Part shown: positions 41,984 through 51,068 of the stretch, piece by piece
Layout of the letters: every line of letters starts with the position of its first letter
How positions within the stretch are numbered: the stretch's first letter is position 1
Origin: Edaphobacter sp. 4G125
GTDB taxonomy: Bacteria; Acidobacteriota; Terriglobia; Terriglobales; Acidobacteriaceae
Direction: 5' to 3'
DNA length: 64,000 nt
Assembly: GCF_014274685.1 (NCBI RefSeq)
Contig: NZ_CP060393.1
Span: 3,655,501-3,719,500, forward strand
Position numbers and translations under genes: made by a program
The notes under the pieces: model-generated
What the model was told of the DNA's origin: nothing
Database searches by the model: none
What the model saw: only the letters and a program-made list of their open reading frames with translations

Positions 41984-43621
41984 CTACTTCGCGGCTAATG
42001 CAAGCTGCTGCTGGTATTCCTCGTATGGGCCTTTGTGATCAGTGATGTGGAAGTCCTCTGGGCCACCCTCAAAGTGCCAGATACGCGTTCCCACCTCTTC
42101 GATCAGGTCTTCGTCGTGCGTCACAAGAAAGACTGTGCCCTCATATTTCTGCAGGGCCTGATTGAGCGCGTTGATACTCTCCAGATCAAGGTGGTTCGAT
42201 GGCTCGTCCAACACAAGGATGTTCGGCTTCTGCAACATCAGCTTGCAGAAGAGGAGGCGGGCAGCTTCACCTCCGGAGAGAGCCTCGGTCTTCTTCATTC
42301 CCTCTTCGCCGCGGAAGAGCATCTGGCCAAGAATGCCGCGAATATCTTCCTTCGTCGCCTTGGGGTCAAATGTATGGAGCCACTCCGCTGCCGTCGTTCC
42401 CTTGGGGATGGAAGCAGCATGGTCCTGGGCGAAGTAGCCAATCTGGGTCTCATGCCCCCACTTCACCGTGCCGGAATCGATTGCCGTAGTTTCAGACTCA
42501 TCCAATCCAGCATTAGCCAGCAGCGCTTTCAGCAGGGTAGTCTTGCCCTGACCATTGCGCCCAATCAGAATAACCTTGTCTCCACGAAGCACCGCAGCAG
42601 AGAAGTTGTTGATGACATGCTCCACCTTACCTTCAGGCTGCGCGTATGACTTATTAACACCCTCGAATTCCAATACATGCTTGCCTGACGGGCGCAACAT
42701 ATCGAAACGGAGATATGGCCGTTGGATATTCGAGCGGGCAAGCTCGGTCGTTTGCAACCGCTCGACCTCTTTCTTACGTGAGTTCACCTGTGAGCTACGC
42801 GTACCAGCAGAGAAGCGCGCAATGAATTCATTCAGCTGCGCAATCTTCTTTTCACGCTGCTCGTTTTGCGACTCAATGCGAGCACGAATCTGCGTCTTCT
42901 GCAGCACCATATCGTCATACCCGCCGGTATACGTGATGATCGTCTCGTAATCGATATCGGCGATGTGCGTACAAACCGAGTTCAGGAAGTGGCGGTCGTG
43001 AGAAATCGTGATCACCGTACCGTTGTACCGGTTCAAAAAATTCTCAAGCCAATGAATAGAGTCGAGATCGAGATAGTTCGTTGGCTCATCCAGAAATAGA
43101 GCTTCGGGATTACCGAATAGCGCTTGCGCCAGCAGTACACGGACCTTCTGGCCACCCTGCAGCTCGCTCATCTTGCGCTCATGCACTTCATTCGGGATAT
43201 CGAGCCCCTGAAGCAGCACGGCAGCATTAGCCTCAGCCTCGTAGCCGTCTTCATCGCCGACAATGCCTTCCAATTCCCCCAGTCGGGAACCGTCTTCATC
43301 CGTCAGTTCGGGCTTGGCATAGATCTGTTCGCGCTCTTCCAGAGCCGCCCACAGGGCCTTATTGCCCATAATGACCGTATCGATCACGCGATACGCATCA
43401 AACTCATACTGGTTCTGCTTGAGTACGCCAATCTTCTTCGGCCGAACAACTGTTCCCTTCTGAGGATCGATCTCGCCAGTAAGGACCTTCATAAAAGTCG
43501 ACTTTCCGGCGCCGTTAGGACCGGTCAGGCCATACCGCCGGCCAGAGGTAAAGGTAACGGAGACATCCTCGAAGAGCAGCTTCGAGCCGTAGCGCATCGT
43601 GACATTAGAAACAGAGATCAT
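41984..43621 (-). CDS. ABC-F family ATPase (YbiT-like)
   Basis: This 545-residue soluble protein has two ABC cassettes and no membrane domain. Cassette 1 has GPNGAGKST near residue 35 and LDEPTNYLDLDS near 178; cassette 2 has GRNGQGKTT near 354 and LDEPSNHLDLES near 464. Both signature segments (SELQGGQK, ALSGGEAA) and the linker between them are present. Overall it resembles YbiT more than EttA or Uup. ABC-F proteins act at the ribosomal E site and some give antibiotic protection. The start is ATG at 43621. Confidence 0.92.
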   Translation of the reverse strand: MISVSNVTMRYGSKLLFEDVSVTFTSGRRYGLTGPNGAGKSTFMKVLTGEIDPQKGTVVRPKKIGVLKQNQYEFDAYRVIDTVIMGNKALWAALEEREQIYAKPELTDEDGSRLGELEGIVGDEDGYEAEANAAVLLQGLDIPNEVHERKMSELQGGQKVRVLLAQALFGNPEALFLDEPTNYLDLDSIHWLENFLNRYNGTVITISHDRHFLNSVCTHIADIDYETIITYTGGYDDMVLQKTQIRARIESQNEQREKKIAQLNEFIARFSAGTRSSQVNSRKKEVERLQTTELARSNIQRPYLRFDMLRPSGKHVLEFEGVNKSYAQPEGKVEHVINNFSAAVLRGDKVILIGRNGQGKTTLLKALLANAGLDESETTAIDSGTVKWGHETQIGYFAQDHAASIPKGTTAAEWLHTFDPKATKEDIRGILGQMLFRGEEGMKKTEALSGGEAARLLFCKLMLQKPNILVLDEPSNHLDLESINALNQALQKYEGTVFLVTHDEDLIEEVGTRIWHFEGGPEDFHITDHKGPYEEYQQQLALAAK

Positions 43622-43758
43622 CGCTATCTATTTTCGCACGCGATAATTCGCGTTATTCAACGTGAAGGCCCAAAGGGCCGAATGAAACATAGGAAGAGAA
43701 CCGAAAAGATTCTCCTCCAGAGCCCAGATCCGCGCTATTCCTCATTCAGAGAAAGCCT

Positions 43759-45189
43759 TTATCGCTTCCCCTGACGGGCTGTTGCAGTCCCCGGCTTACG
43801 TCCTCGGCCTTTGTGTCTGGGACCAGAACGACGGCCCTTTCCTGATGGCATCGGCGCCGACTCATTTCGCCAAGTGCGTGTCTCGAGAGCCAGTAACGCC
43901 TCCAGGCCGGAAGCCTTGCCTGTGTTGGTCGATGGTGCAGGCAGCGTATTCAGATCGATTGGCCTGTTTCGTTCCTCTTTTGCGAGGTTCTTATCTGCCT
44001 CGCGCCAGTCGAACCTGATCTTTAGTTCGCGCTCAAGTTTCCTGGCATCATGGTGCTCCTGCGGCATCACAAAGGTAGTTGCAACTCCCTTGGCGCCCGC
44101 TCGCCCAGTGCGCCCAATGCGGTGAACAAAATCCTCGCTGGCATTCGGGAGATCGTAGTTCACCACGTGGGCAATACCGGAAATATCAATGCCGCGAGCC
44201 GCAACGTCCGTAGCGACCAGAACCCTATGCTTGCCCCCGGCAAAGCCTTTCAGTGCCGACGTGCGTTGCGACTGCGAACGGTCGCCATGAATCGCATTGG
44301 AGCCGTGGCCCAACTTCTGCAGCTTGCGAGAGATACGGTCTGCCCCATGCTTGGTGCGCGAAAAGACCAGGAAGCTTCCCTCCTCTTCCTCAAGCATCTG
44401 GTTTAGCAGGCTCAGCTTCTGATCTTGCATTACGGTGTAAACGCGCAACTCGACGCGGTCCGATGGCTTTGAAGTTGAGCCGATTTCAATGCGAATCGGG
44501 TTCTTAACATAATCACGCACCACCTCCTGGATATTGGCATCCAGCGTGGCCGAATAGCACATCGTCTGGCGCGTACGTGGTACCGCAGCAGCAATCCTGC
44601 GAATCGCTGGAAGGAACCCCATGTCAAGCATGCGGTCCACCTCGTCGAGAACAAACATCTCCACGCGTGAGAGATCGATCTCGCGGCGACGGAGAAAATC
44701 CTCCAGTCTGCCAGGCGTTGCAACCACCACGCGGGGGCCGCGGTCAAGATTTTCAAACTGGGCGTTCTCCGAAAGTCCTCCGCAGATGAGCGCCGCATCG
44801 TGTCGCGCCACTGGCATCAGTTTCCAGTAGTTCTCCAGCACCTGCATCGCAAGCTCACGTGTCGGCAGAAGAATCAGTGCGCGGATCGCGTTGCGCTTGC
44901 CGCGCGTACTGGGTGTAGAAGTAGCATCGAGCTTCTCAAGAATGGGAACGAGAAAACTGAGCGTCTTCCCAGTTCCTGTTGAAGCTGTTGCAAGAATATC
45001 GCTCCCCTCGAGCGCAGGTGGAATCGCCCCCGCCTGTACCGGCGTTGGCCGGATAAAACCGGCAGTGGTCAGCCGCTCTTTCAGAGAGTCGGAAAGATCA
45101 AAATCTGTAAAGAGAGGAGAATCAGGGGAGGTAGTTGTGGAATTCCCGATGGAATTCAGCGTTTCTATTGTTTCTAATGTTGTCGTCAA
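43759..45189 (-). CDS. DEAD-box ATP-dependent RNA helicase (RhlE-like)
   Basis: This is a 476-residue protein. The Q motif is TPVQAGAIPPAL near residue 49, motif I ASTGTGKT near 68-75, PTRELAMQ near 113, TPGRLEDF near 160, motif II DEVD (in place of DEAD) near 181, SAT (CYSATLD) near 211, and motif VI HRIGRTGRAG near 338. The C-terminal tail is Arg/Lys/Gly-rich and probably binds RNA. The start is TTG at 45189 with GAAGGA five bases upstream, behind a 5' UTR hairpin (CCGCTC/GAGCGG, 45208-45226). Confidence 0.92.
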   Translation of the reverse strand: MTTTLETIETLNSIGNSTTTSPDSPLFTDFDLSDSLKERLTTAGFIRPTPVQAGAIPPALEGSDILATASTGTGKTLSFLVPILEKLDATSTPSTRGKRNAIRALILLPTRELAMQVLENYWKLMPVARHDAALICGGLSENAQFENLDRGPRVVVATPGRLEDFLRRREIDLSRVEMFVLDEVDRMLDMGFLPAIRRIAAAVPRTRQTMCYSATLDANIQEVVRDYVKNPIRIEIGSTSKPSDRVELRVYTVMQDQKLSLLNQMLEEEEGSFLVFSRTKHGADRISRKLQKLGHGSNAIHGDRSQSQRTSALKGFAGGKHRVLVATDVAARGIDISGIAHVVNYDLPNASEDFVHRIGRTGRAGAKGVATTFVMPQEHHDARKLERELKIRFDWREADKNLAKEERNRPIDLNTLPAPSTNTGKASGLEALLALETRTWRNESAPMPSGKGRRSGPRHKGRGRKPGTATARQGKR

Positions 45190-45546
45190 AATAGTCCTTC
45201 AGTGAGGCCGCTCCTCTTATGAGCGGAAGATACAGGATGCAGAACGATGCACAAACACATCATGGATTCCTTAGGGAATTCAGCTCAAACGCTGCTGCAC
45301 GGCGAGAAAGATCACAACGATCTTCCATCAAAGCCAGAGCAATCAACGCATCCAATCGACATGGATCAATGCTGGAGATTTTTGGTCTCAGCGGTCTCTG
45401 GCCAGCCTGAATCCATCCCAGGCTCTTCCCGCGAGGCAAGTACTCATACTCCAAGTACAGCTTTATTCTATCAGGCTCCCGGTTGCGCCGCGATTAAACG
45501 TAAAGGGACCTGTCTGAAACAGGTCCCCTACGGCCTGAAACTCCAA
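45190..45546. other. Intergenic region between msrA and the helicase
   Basis: These 357 bases contain no supported gene. They hold the helicase 5' UTR hairpin (45208-45226), presumably its promoter, and the msrA terminator (45505-45527). A plus-strand open frame runs through here into the antisense of msrA and looks like a shadow. Confidence 0.5.
45495..45527 (-). terminator. Terminator of msrA
   Basis: GGGACCTGT (45505-45513), loop CTGAA, ACAGGTCCC (45519-45527) forms a 9-bp perfect stem. On the minus strand it is followed by TTTACGTTTAA, 20 bases past the msrA stop. Confidence 0.75.
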
Positions 45547-46023
45547 TCAGATGTGGCAGCTCACCATGCCTCGTTTTTCAAGATAGCGCTGGTGATACTC
45601 CTCAGCCCGCCAGAAGGTCCTCGTCAGACGCACCTGAGTCGCGATCGAATTCCGGTAGGTTCCAGAGGCATTCAGCTCAGCAATCTTGGCTTGTGCCTGT
45701 GCAGCCTGCCGTTCATTATGGGTAAAGATGATACTGCGGTACTGGGTCCCGATATCTGGGCCCTGCCGATTGATCTGGGTCGGATCATGCATCGCGAAAA
45801 ACACATCCAGGAGGGACTCATAGCTGACCCTGGAGTTATCAAACGTCACCTGAACGACTTCCGCATGGCCGGTGCGGTCTGTACAAACATCTTTGTAATT
45901 CGGTTGCTCAAGGTCTCCGCCTTCGTAGCCCACCGTTGTATCGATTACTCCAATAACTTCATTGAACTTTGCTTCTACACCCCAGAAGCATCCTGCTCCA
46001 AACGTAGCCTTCTCGGTTGCCAC
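45547..46023 (-). CDS. msrA: MsrA, peptide-methionine (S)-S-oxide reductase
   Basis: This 158-residue enzyme repairs oxidised methionine in proteins. The catalytic Cys is in FGAGCFWGVE (about residues 6-15). GYEGG, the YKDVCTDRTGHAEVVQV block (about 42-58) and the EYHQRYLEK tail (about 141-149) are intact. Two other Cys (one in KDVC, one near the C-terminus) may act as resolving residues. The start is GTG 46023, nine bases after AAAGGAG; a longer frame from 46077 was rejected because it reads through that ribosome site. Confidence 0.93.
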   Translation of the reverse strand: MATEKATFGAGCFWGVEAKFNEVIGVIDTTVGYEGGDLEQPNYKDVCTDRTGHAEVVQVTFDNSRVSYESLLDVFFAMHDPTQINRQGPDIGTQYRSIIFTHNERQAAQAQAKIAELNASGTYRNSIATQVRLTRTFWRAEEYHQRYLEKRGMVSCHI

Positions 46024-46295
46024 TTCGTGCTGCTCCTTTACTACAAAAAAACAACATATACGCCGAACAGCTGACAACAGACCATGACGATCTGCGATCA
46101 GCGATATCTATTGGATGCTCTTCACCAGGGCTTTGTCATCCCCCTAAAGATGAATAGCGTGAGTATTTTGGTCATGAGAATTGAGACCTGTCAAATGCTT
46201 CCCGGCGATCTTCCACACGGCCGTCGATAACTATCGATAGATCATGGCTTCCATGCCAGAACCAGCTTTGGTTCAATGAGGAAAAATAAATCTGA
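46024..46295. other. Intergenic region between rluB and msrA
   Basis: These 272 bases have no supported gene and no clear terminator. They must hold the msrA promoter region and the rluB mRNA end. The sequence is moderately AT-rich. Confidence 0.4.
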
Positions 46296-47219
46296 CTAAC
46301 GCGAAGAGGAACGTGGCCGGCGTTCTTTTCTCGCGCTCGAAGTCGGCCGACGGCCGACTTTTTTAGGTGTTGCAACTTTTTTCAGCTGAGCAAATTCAGG
46401 CGTCTTCTGCTTCGGAACAACCTTCTGCCCCTTCGCGGCTCGATCAAGCGCAGTTACCTCTCCCGGAGTCAGTTCCCGAAATTCTCCCGGGGGCACATCC
46501 AGTCGCAAAGCTCCATACCCAATCCGGCGAATTTTTTCCACATGATGTCCAATCTCTTCAAACATCTTGCGGATCTGCCGATTTCGCCCCTCGGTCAGGG
46601 CAAGTTCAAACCAGGGATTCTCTCCCCCGCGCACCAATTCCACCCTGGCAGGAGCCGTAACCACCCGATCACGCCGCCCGCTACGGACCTCGTTGAGGCG
46701 TCCGCGATCGATCATGATTCCCTTCCGAAGCTGATCAAGTCCTTCTTCTGATGGAACCCCGGCAACTTTCACCAGATAGGTCTTCTCAACGCCTGCGGCG
46801 GCCTTGGAGAGGCGGTTCGCCAAGTCACCGTCATTCGTCATCAACAGCAACCCCTCCGAGAGATAATCCAGGCGCCCTACTGGATACAAACGCACACGCG
46901 CACTATGAGGCCCCTGTCGCTTCGCAATCAGGTCGACCACCGTTGGTCGGTTCTCCGGATCGGACACTGTGGTGACATAGCCACGCGGTTTGTTGAGCAT
47001 GTAGTAGCGCTGTGGCTCTCGGCCATGCAGCAGCTTTCCGTCTACCCGGATATGATCCTGTTCGAGGTCGGCCCGTGTGCCAAGCTCGGTCACAACCTTC
47101 CCGTTCACCTGGACGCGGCCTTCAAGGATCAGTTCCTCGGCCTTGCGGCGGCTGGCAATCCCTGCCTGCGAAAGAATCTTCTGGAGGCGCTCGCCCCGGG
47201 GTTCGGTCGATTGAGTCAT
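46296..47219 (-). CDS. RluB-like 23S rRNA pseudouridine synthase
   Basis: This is a 307-residue protein. The N-terminal S4 RNA-binding domain (ERLQKILSQAGIASRRKAEE, about residues 10-29) is followed by the RsuA/RluB/E/F catalytic domain with YPVGRLDYLSEGLLLMTNDG (about 112-131; the Asp of GRLD is catalytic) and LTEGRNRQIRKMFEEIGH (about 207-224). The C-terminal tail (after about 262) is Lys/Arg-rich. Of the RsuA group it is closest to RluB by motif. The start is ATG at 47219, 56 bases after scpB on the same strand; such scpB-rluB linkage is common. Confidence 0.9.
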   Translation of the reverse strand: MTQSTEPRGERLQKILSQAGIASRRKAEELILEGRVQVNGKVVTELGTRADLEQDHIRVDGKLLHGREPQRYYMLNKPRGYVTTVSDPENRPTVVDLIAKRQGPHSARVRLYPVGRLDYLSEGLLLMTNDGDLANRLSKAAAGVEKTYLVKVAGVPSEEGLDQLRKGIMIDRGRLNEVRSGRRDRVVTAPARVELVRGGENPWFELALTEGRNRQIRKMFEEIGHHVEKIRRIGYGALRLDVPPGEFRELTPGEVTALDRAAKGQKVVPKQKTPEFAQLKKVATPKKVGRRPTSSARKERRPRSSSR

Positions 47220-47275
47220 CCTTCCATTATCGCCTGAATATCCGGAGCAGCATCATGGATCATAGCCATCGACGA

Positions 47276-48259
47276 TCAGTTATTCAGGTCTCTTTCCGCT
47301 TGTGCGACGGTAGCCTCGGATTCAGCTGCTGGCTGTTCTTCCTCGTCGGGAATTTGATCATCGAGCGGGTCATCCACTGGGTCCGGACTGCCATCGGCCT
47401 GGGGCAGATGCGTATGTCGCTCCGGCTCAAGCTCCGCGGCCGTCTCGGGAGCATCATGCTCCTCGTGGGCCTCCATTGGAATCTCTTCCTGCTCATTGAG
47501 TTCGCCAGCCATCTTCTCGAACTCTTCAATGGAAGGAAGTTCGCTGATGTCCTTCAGGCCAAAACGCAGCAGAAAATCCTTGGTGGTCTTGTAGAGAATC
47601 GGCCGGCCGATTACCTGCTTGCGTCCTGCAGTCGTAATCAGCTTGCGCGCCATCAATGAGCCAAGCACACCGCCAGAATCCACACCGCGAATCTCGGCAA
47701 CCTCGGGCGCAGTGATGGGTTGCTTATAAGAGACCACGGCCAGCGTTTCCAGGGCCTGCAGCGACAACTTCAACGGCGGTTTGAGAGACTTCACAAACCC
47801 ACGCACAGCGTCGTGATACTCCGGCTTGGTGGCCATGCGATAACCACTGGCAACCTCGCGAATCTCAAGTCCTCGATCCCCATTGGTATAGTCGGCGATC
47901 AACTCCTCGAGAATCGAGCGGAAGTGCTCGCGCAAGCGACGAGTCTTCTCCTTATCTTCCTTGTTTTCGCGGGCCGAACGCTGTTCCTGGCTCTCTTCAC
48001 CTGCCCCTTCGGAGGGTTCAGGTGATGCCTCTGGAGCCGATACAGGTGGTTCAGATTCGGCAGAAATCTCACGATTCAGGTTCTCCAAGTCGACATCTGA
48101 ATCCTGTTCAGATTCTTCGAGAGCAAGCGCCTGCTGGGCTTGTGCAATCTGGTCCAGTTCGGCCTGGGCCTCCTGGCCGAGCAGGCCCATCAGTTGGGCC
48201 AGGGTAACCGGTTCTTCCGATGCGTAAATAACAGCTTCAATCTTTGCTTTGAGGCTCAT
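47276..48259 (-). CDS. scpB: ScpB, segregation and condensation protein B (extended)
   Basis: This protein works with Smc and ScpA in chromosome condensation. The conserved core is two winged helices: MSLKAKIEAVIYASEEPVTL at the start and LSLQALETLAVVSYKQPITA near residues 163-182, with VLGSLMARKLI near 196. At 327 residues it is far longer than the usual 180-220. A Gln/Glu/Ser/Pro-rich insertion (about 35-105) splits the first wing region, and an acidic tail (about 245-327) follows the second. The start is ATG 48259, after AAAGG; an upstream in-frame start adds 18 family-unlike residues. Confidence 0.92.
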   Translation of the reverse strand: MSLKAKIEAVIYASEEPVTLAQLMGLLGQEAQAELDQIAQAQQALALEESEQDSDVDLENLNREISAESEPPVSAPEASPEPSEGAGEESQEQRSARENKEDKEKTRRLREHFRSILEELIADYTNGDRGLEIREVASGYRMATKPEYHDAVRGFVKSLKPPLKLSLQALETLAVVSYKQPITAPEVAEIRGVDSGGVLGSLMARKLITTAGRKQVIGRPILYKTTKDFLLRFGLKDISELPSIEEFEKMAGELNEQEEIPMEAHEEHDAPETAAELEPERHTHLPQADGSPDPVDDPLDDQIPDEEEQPAAESEATVAQAERDLNN

Positions 48260-48371
48260 TGCCTTTGAGTGTATAGGAACGAACCCACACCATAAATGAG
48301 GGAAATCCCCCATTTAAGACGCGTTTTGCACAGAATGGCGCATGTCTCTTACCGGAGACAAATCAAAAGGT

Positions 48372-49979
48372 CTACTTCACAACAAACAAGTTAAAGAGCC
48401 AGTAGAGGACCCCGGAGAGCAGCGCAGCCGCAGGTAGTGTAAAGACCCATGCCAAAGCGATATCGCGCAACGTGGAGGTCTGTAGCCCGCTCTTATTGGC
48501 TGCCATCGTTCCGGCTACGCCCGATGACAGGACATGAGTCGTACTCACCGGAAGTCCATATCCATCCGCGGCAAGGATAGTCATCATCGCAACCAGCTCT
48601 GCCGAGGCGCCCTGGGCATAAGTCAGATGGGTTTTGCCGATCTTCTCGCCCACGGTCACTACGATACGTTTCCAGCCCACCATCGTTCCTAGTCCCAGAG
48701 CCAGGGCAACAGCCACCTTCACCCACGTGGGAATAAACTTCGTCGAGCGGTCAAGAAATCCCTTGTAGTTCGCAAAGATCTTCTTATCCTGATCGGAAAT
48801 CGCGGGGCCATACTTAGGCAACAACCGCATCGTCTCACTCACCAGATACATCTGATTGCGAACGTTGGATTGCATATCTGGCGGAACCCGATTGAGCGCT
48901 CCGTAACGAGATACTTCGTTCTGGATATCATCAACCGTCTGTCGCAAAGCAAGCATTGTCTCTGGCTTGAAAGTGCGCGAAGAAACAAATTGCTCCAATT
49001 CCGGACCGGAATCAGCAATAACCGTGTTGACGTCCACATAGTGGGAAACAACGTCAGAGACCTGATGCGAGACTGCCGTAAAGGTCTGCACCTGAGAGTT
49101 GGTGACAGCGTGATTGAGCGCATAGGCCGTCGGCACCGTCCCCACAAGGATCAGCATGATCAGCCCCATCCCCTTCTGGCCGTCGTTAGAGCCGTGCGCA
49201 AAACTAACGCCGGTGCAAGTCAGGACCAACAGAGCGCGGATGTAAAACGGAGGCGGATCCGTACCCTTGGGAGCTTCATAGAGACGTGGATCACGCAACG
49301 CCAGCTTGAACAGAAGGAAGAGTACCGCAGCGCCGGCAAACCCAACCAACGGAGAAAACAGCAATGCTTTGAATACCTTCGTGACCTGTTCCCAGTCCAC
49401 GCCACTGACGCCGCTAGCACCATGGAGCAATTGATTCGTAATACCCACGCCGATAATGGATCCGATCATGGTGTGCGAGCTCGAAGCCGGGAGTCCGCGA
49501 TACCAGGTCGCCAGATTCCACAGAATCGCCGCCACCAACAGTGCGAAGACCATGGCGAATCCTGATCCCTTGCTCACTTTGAGGATCAGTTCCACCGGCA
49601 ACAAAGTAATCACCGAATAGGCCACCGCACCCGAACTGGTCAATACGCCGACAAAGTTCCACAACCCCGACCAGACAACGGCAACATGTGGTTCAAGCGA
49701 GTGGGTATAAATGACCGTCGCGACTGCATTCGCCGTATCGTGAAAGCCGTTGACGAACTCAAACCCCAGGGCGATCAACAGAGCAACCCCAAGAAGAAAG
49801 TAGGGGAAGATCGAGCTGGGATGAACAAACGAAAGATCCTCTGCCAGCCTACTGACGATATATCCAACTCCTCCCAGCAGCAGAAGCCCAAAAACGATCC
49901 TGCCTATTTTGCCAGGAGAGGATTTCTTCAATTTTTCGTCGAGAAGAGAGCCCGAAGGAAGCGTAGCTGGCGTTGCCAT
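48372..49979 (-). CDS. PiT family inorganic phosphate transporter
   Basis: This 535-residue transporter is probably H+-coupled for low-affinity phosphate (or metal-phosphate) uptake. It has 10-12 hydrophobic helices and the duplicated PiT signature: GFEFVNGFHDTANAVATVIY near residues 72-91 and GASAELVAMMTILAADGYGL with PVSTTHVLSSGVAG near 462-497. A soluble central loop (about 275-395) has two helices that may interact with a PhoU-like partner; no phoU is adjacent. The start is ATG 49979 with AGGTGA upstream; GTG 49991 is an alternative. Confidence 0.92.
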   Translation of the reverse strand: MATPATLPSGSLLDEKLKKSSPGKIGRIVFGLLLLGGVGYIVSRLAEDLSFVHPSSIFPYFLLGVALLIALGFEFVNGFHDTANAVATVIYTHSLEPHVAVVWSGLWNFVGVLTSSGAVAYSVITLLPVELILKVSKGSGFAMVFALLVAAILWNLATWYRGLPASSSHTMIGSIIGVGITNQLLHGASGVSGVDWEQVTKVFKALLFSPLVGFAGAAVLFLLFKLALRDPRLYEAPKGTDPPPFYIRALLVLTCTGVSFAHGSNDGQKGMGLIMLILVGTVPTAYALNHAVTNSQVQTFTAVSHQVSDVVSHYVDVNTVIADSGPELEQFVSSRTFKPETMLALRQTVDDIQNEVSRYGALNRVPPDMQSNVRNQMYLVSETMRLLPKYGPAISDQDKKIFANYKGFLDRSTKFIPTWVKVAVALALGLGTMVGWKRIVVTVGEKIGKTHLTYAQGASAELVAMMTILAADGYGLPVSTTHVLSSGVAGTMAANKSGLQTSTLRDIALAWVFTLPAAALLSGVLYWLFNLFVVK

Positions 49980-50078
49980 AAGGTTGGTCACCTGAAAAGA
50001 GCAGATTCGGGGCCCTAGGTGAGAACACTATAGTTCATGATTTCCCGTGACAAGATGAATCCCACATGAAAGATTTCC

Positions 50079-50107
50079 ACTGGCGGCGACAGAAAACTAC
50101 CGCCAGT
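50079..50107 (-). terminator. Hairpin overlapping the scpA stop codon
   Basis: ACTGGCGG (50079-50086) pairs with CCGCCAGT (50100-50107). On the minus strand only GGAAATCTTTC follows, so terminator strength is doubtful. Confidence 0.3.
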
Positions 50108-51065
50108 CGTCCCGAGCCTGCTGTTGATCCGCGAAGACTTGGTCGAAGTTGTCAGTCTTTTTGATCAGGATGTCTCCTTGCGTAACTGGCTGATGCAGCA
50201 GTACTGCCTGCAAGCGAACTAACTCCAGCATTGCCAGAAACATGCAGATTAGCGCCCGCTCTGTGTGAGTATTGTGCAGCAAACGACGAAGTGAGACTGG
50301 CTTGTCTTCCATGACCAGGCGACGCTTAACGTAGTCGATCATCTGGGCGACCGTCACCGACTCCTCGTCCACATCGAGCACCGGGCGCTTGCGCATTCGG
50401 GAAAGAATGTCCTGAAACACGCGGACCAGATCGACCGTATCCGCCGCGATCTCACGATCGGCATCAGCAGCTTCGCGAAACTCCCGAATACCGGGATTCG
50501 TCCACGTGGCCTCTTCAATCTGCTGCTTCTGCAACAACATCTGGGCGGCAGCCTTGAATCGCTCGTGCTCCAGCAGCCGCTCCACCAATTCGCGCCGTGG
50601 GTCTTCGGCATCGCCTCCGGCAACGTCACTCGGATCGCGCGGCAGCAGCATCTTCGACTTGATATGGATCAGCAGAGAAGCCGTGTAAATAAACTCGCCA
50701 GCAGCATCGACGTCAGTTTGTTTCAGCTGGTGCGTGTACTCGAGGAACTGCTCCGTAATACGAGCGATCGGAATGTCGTAAATATCGATATTCTGCTTAC
50801 GGATAAGGTCCAGCAGAAGATCGAGCGGACCGTCGTAGACCTGTCCCACAATCACAGAGAAAGGCGACTGCGATGCCTCTTCTTTCTCCTTATCCCTTTC
50901 CTTCGCCACAGAACGTTTCGGTTCGGGAGCAGGCGGGGGCACAGGATGCTTCAGAGCAAAAGGTTCTTGAGGCACCGGCTGATCTGTCGCTTCGGCGGTG
51001 AGAGTCTCTGTCTCTTCAGGCTGACTCAGTGGCTCGAGATTGGGGTCGCGTGTCTCTTCCGGCAT
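50097..51065 (-). CDS. scpA: ScpA, segregation and condensation protein A (extended N-terminus)
   Basis: This kleisin subunit bridges Smc heads. The core starts with GQVYDGPLDLLLDLIRKQNI near residues 73-92 and includes IPIARITEQFLEYTH, FIYTASLLIHIKSKMLLPRD and the C-terminal winged helix. A 68-residue N-terminal extension rich in Pro, Glu and Lys precedes it; usual ScpA lengths are 240-270 and this is 322. The start is ATG 51065, three bases after the trpS stop, so the genes are co-transcribed. Confidence 0.93.
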   Translation of the reverse strand: MPEETRDPNLEPLSQPEETETLTAEATDQPVPQEPFALKHPVPPPAPEPKRSVAKERDKEKEEASQSPFSVIVGQVYDGPLDLLLDLIRKQNIDIYDIPIARITEQFLEYTHQLKQTDVDAAGEFIYTASLLIHIKSKMLLPRDPSDVAGGDAEDPRRELVERLLEHERFKAAAQMLLQKQQIEEATWTNPGIREFREAADADREIAADTVDLVRVFQDILSRMRKRPVLDVDEESVTVAQMIDYVKRRLVMEDKPVSLRRLLHNTHTERALICMFLAMLELVRLQAVLLHQPVTQGDILIKKTDNFDQVFADQQQARDDWR

Positions 51066-51068
51066 GGA

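Noticed and set aside
45247..46074. A 275-residue plus-strand open frame opposite msrA
   Set aside because: It passes through the msrA terminator and is antisense to MsrA.
46341..46364. A terminator-like palindrome AGTCGGCC-GAC-GGCCGACT plus TTTTT on the plus strand
   Set aside because: It lies in the Lys/Arg-coding tail of rluB and there is no plus-strand gene upstream to terminate, so the match is probably incidental.
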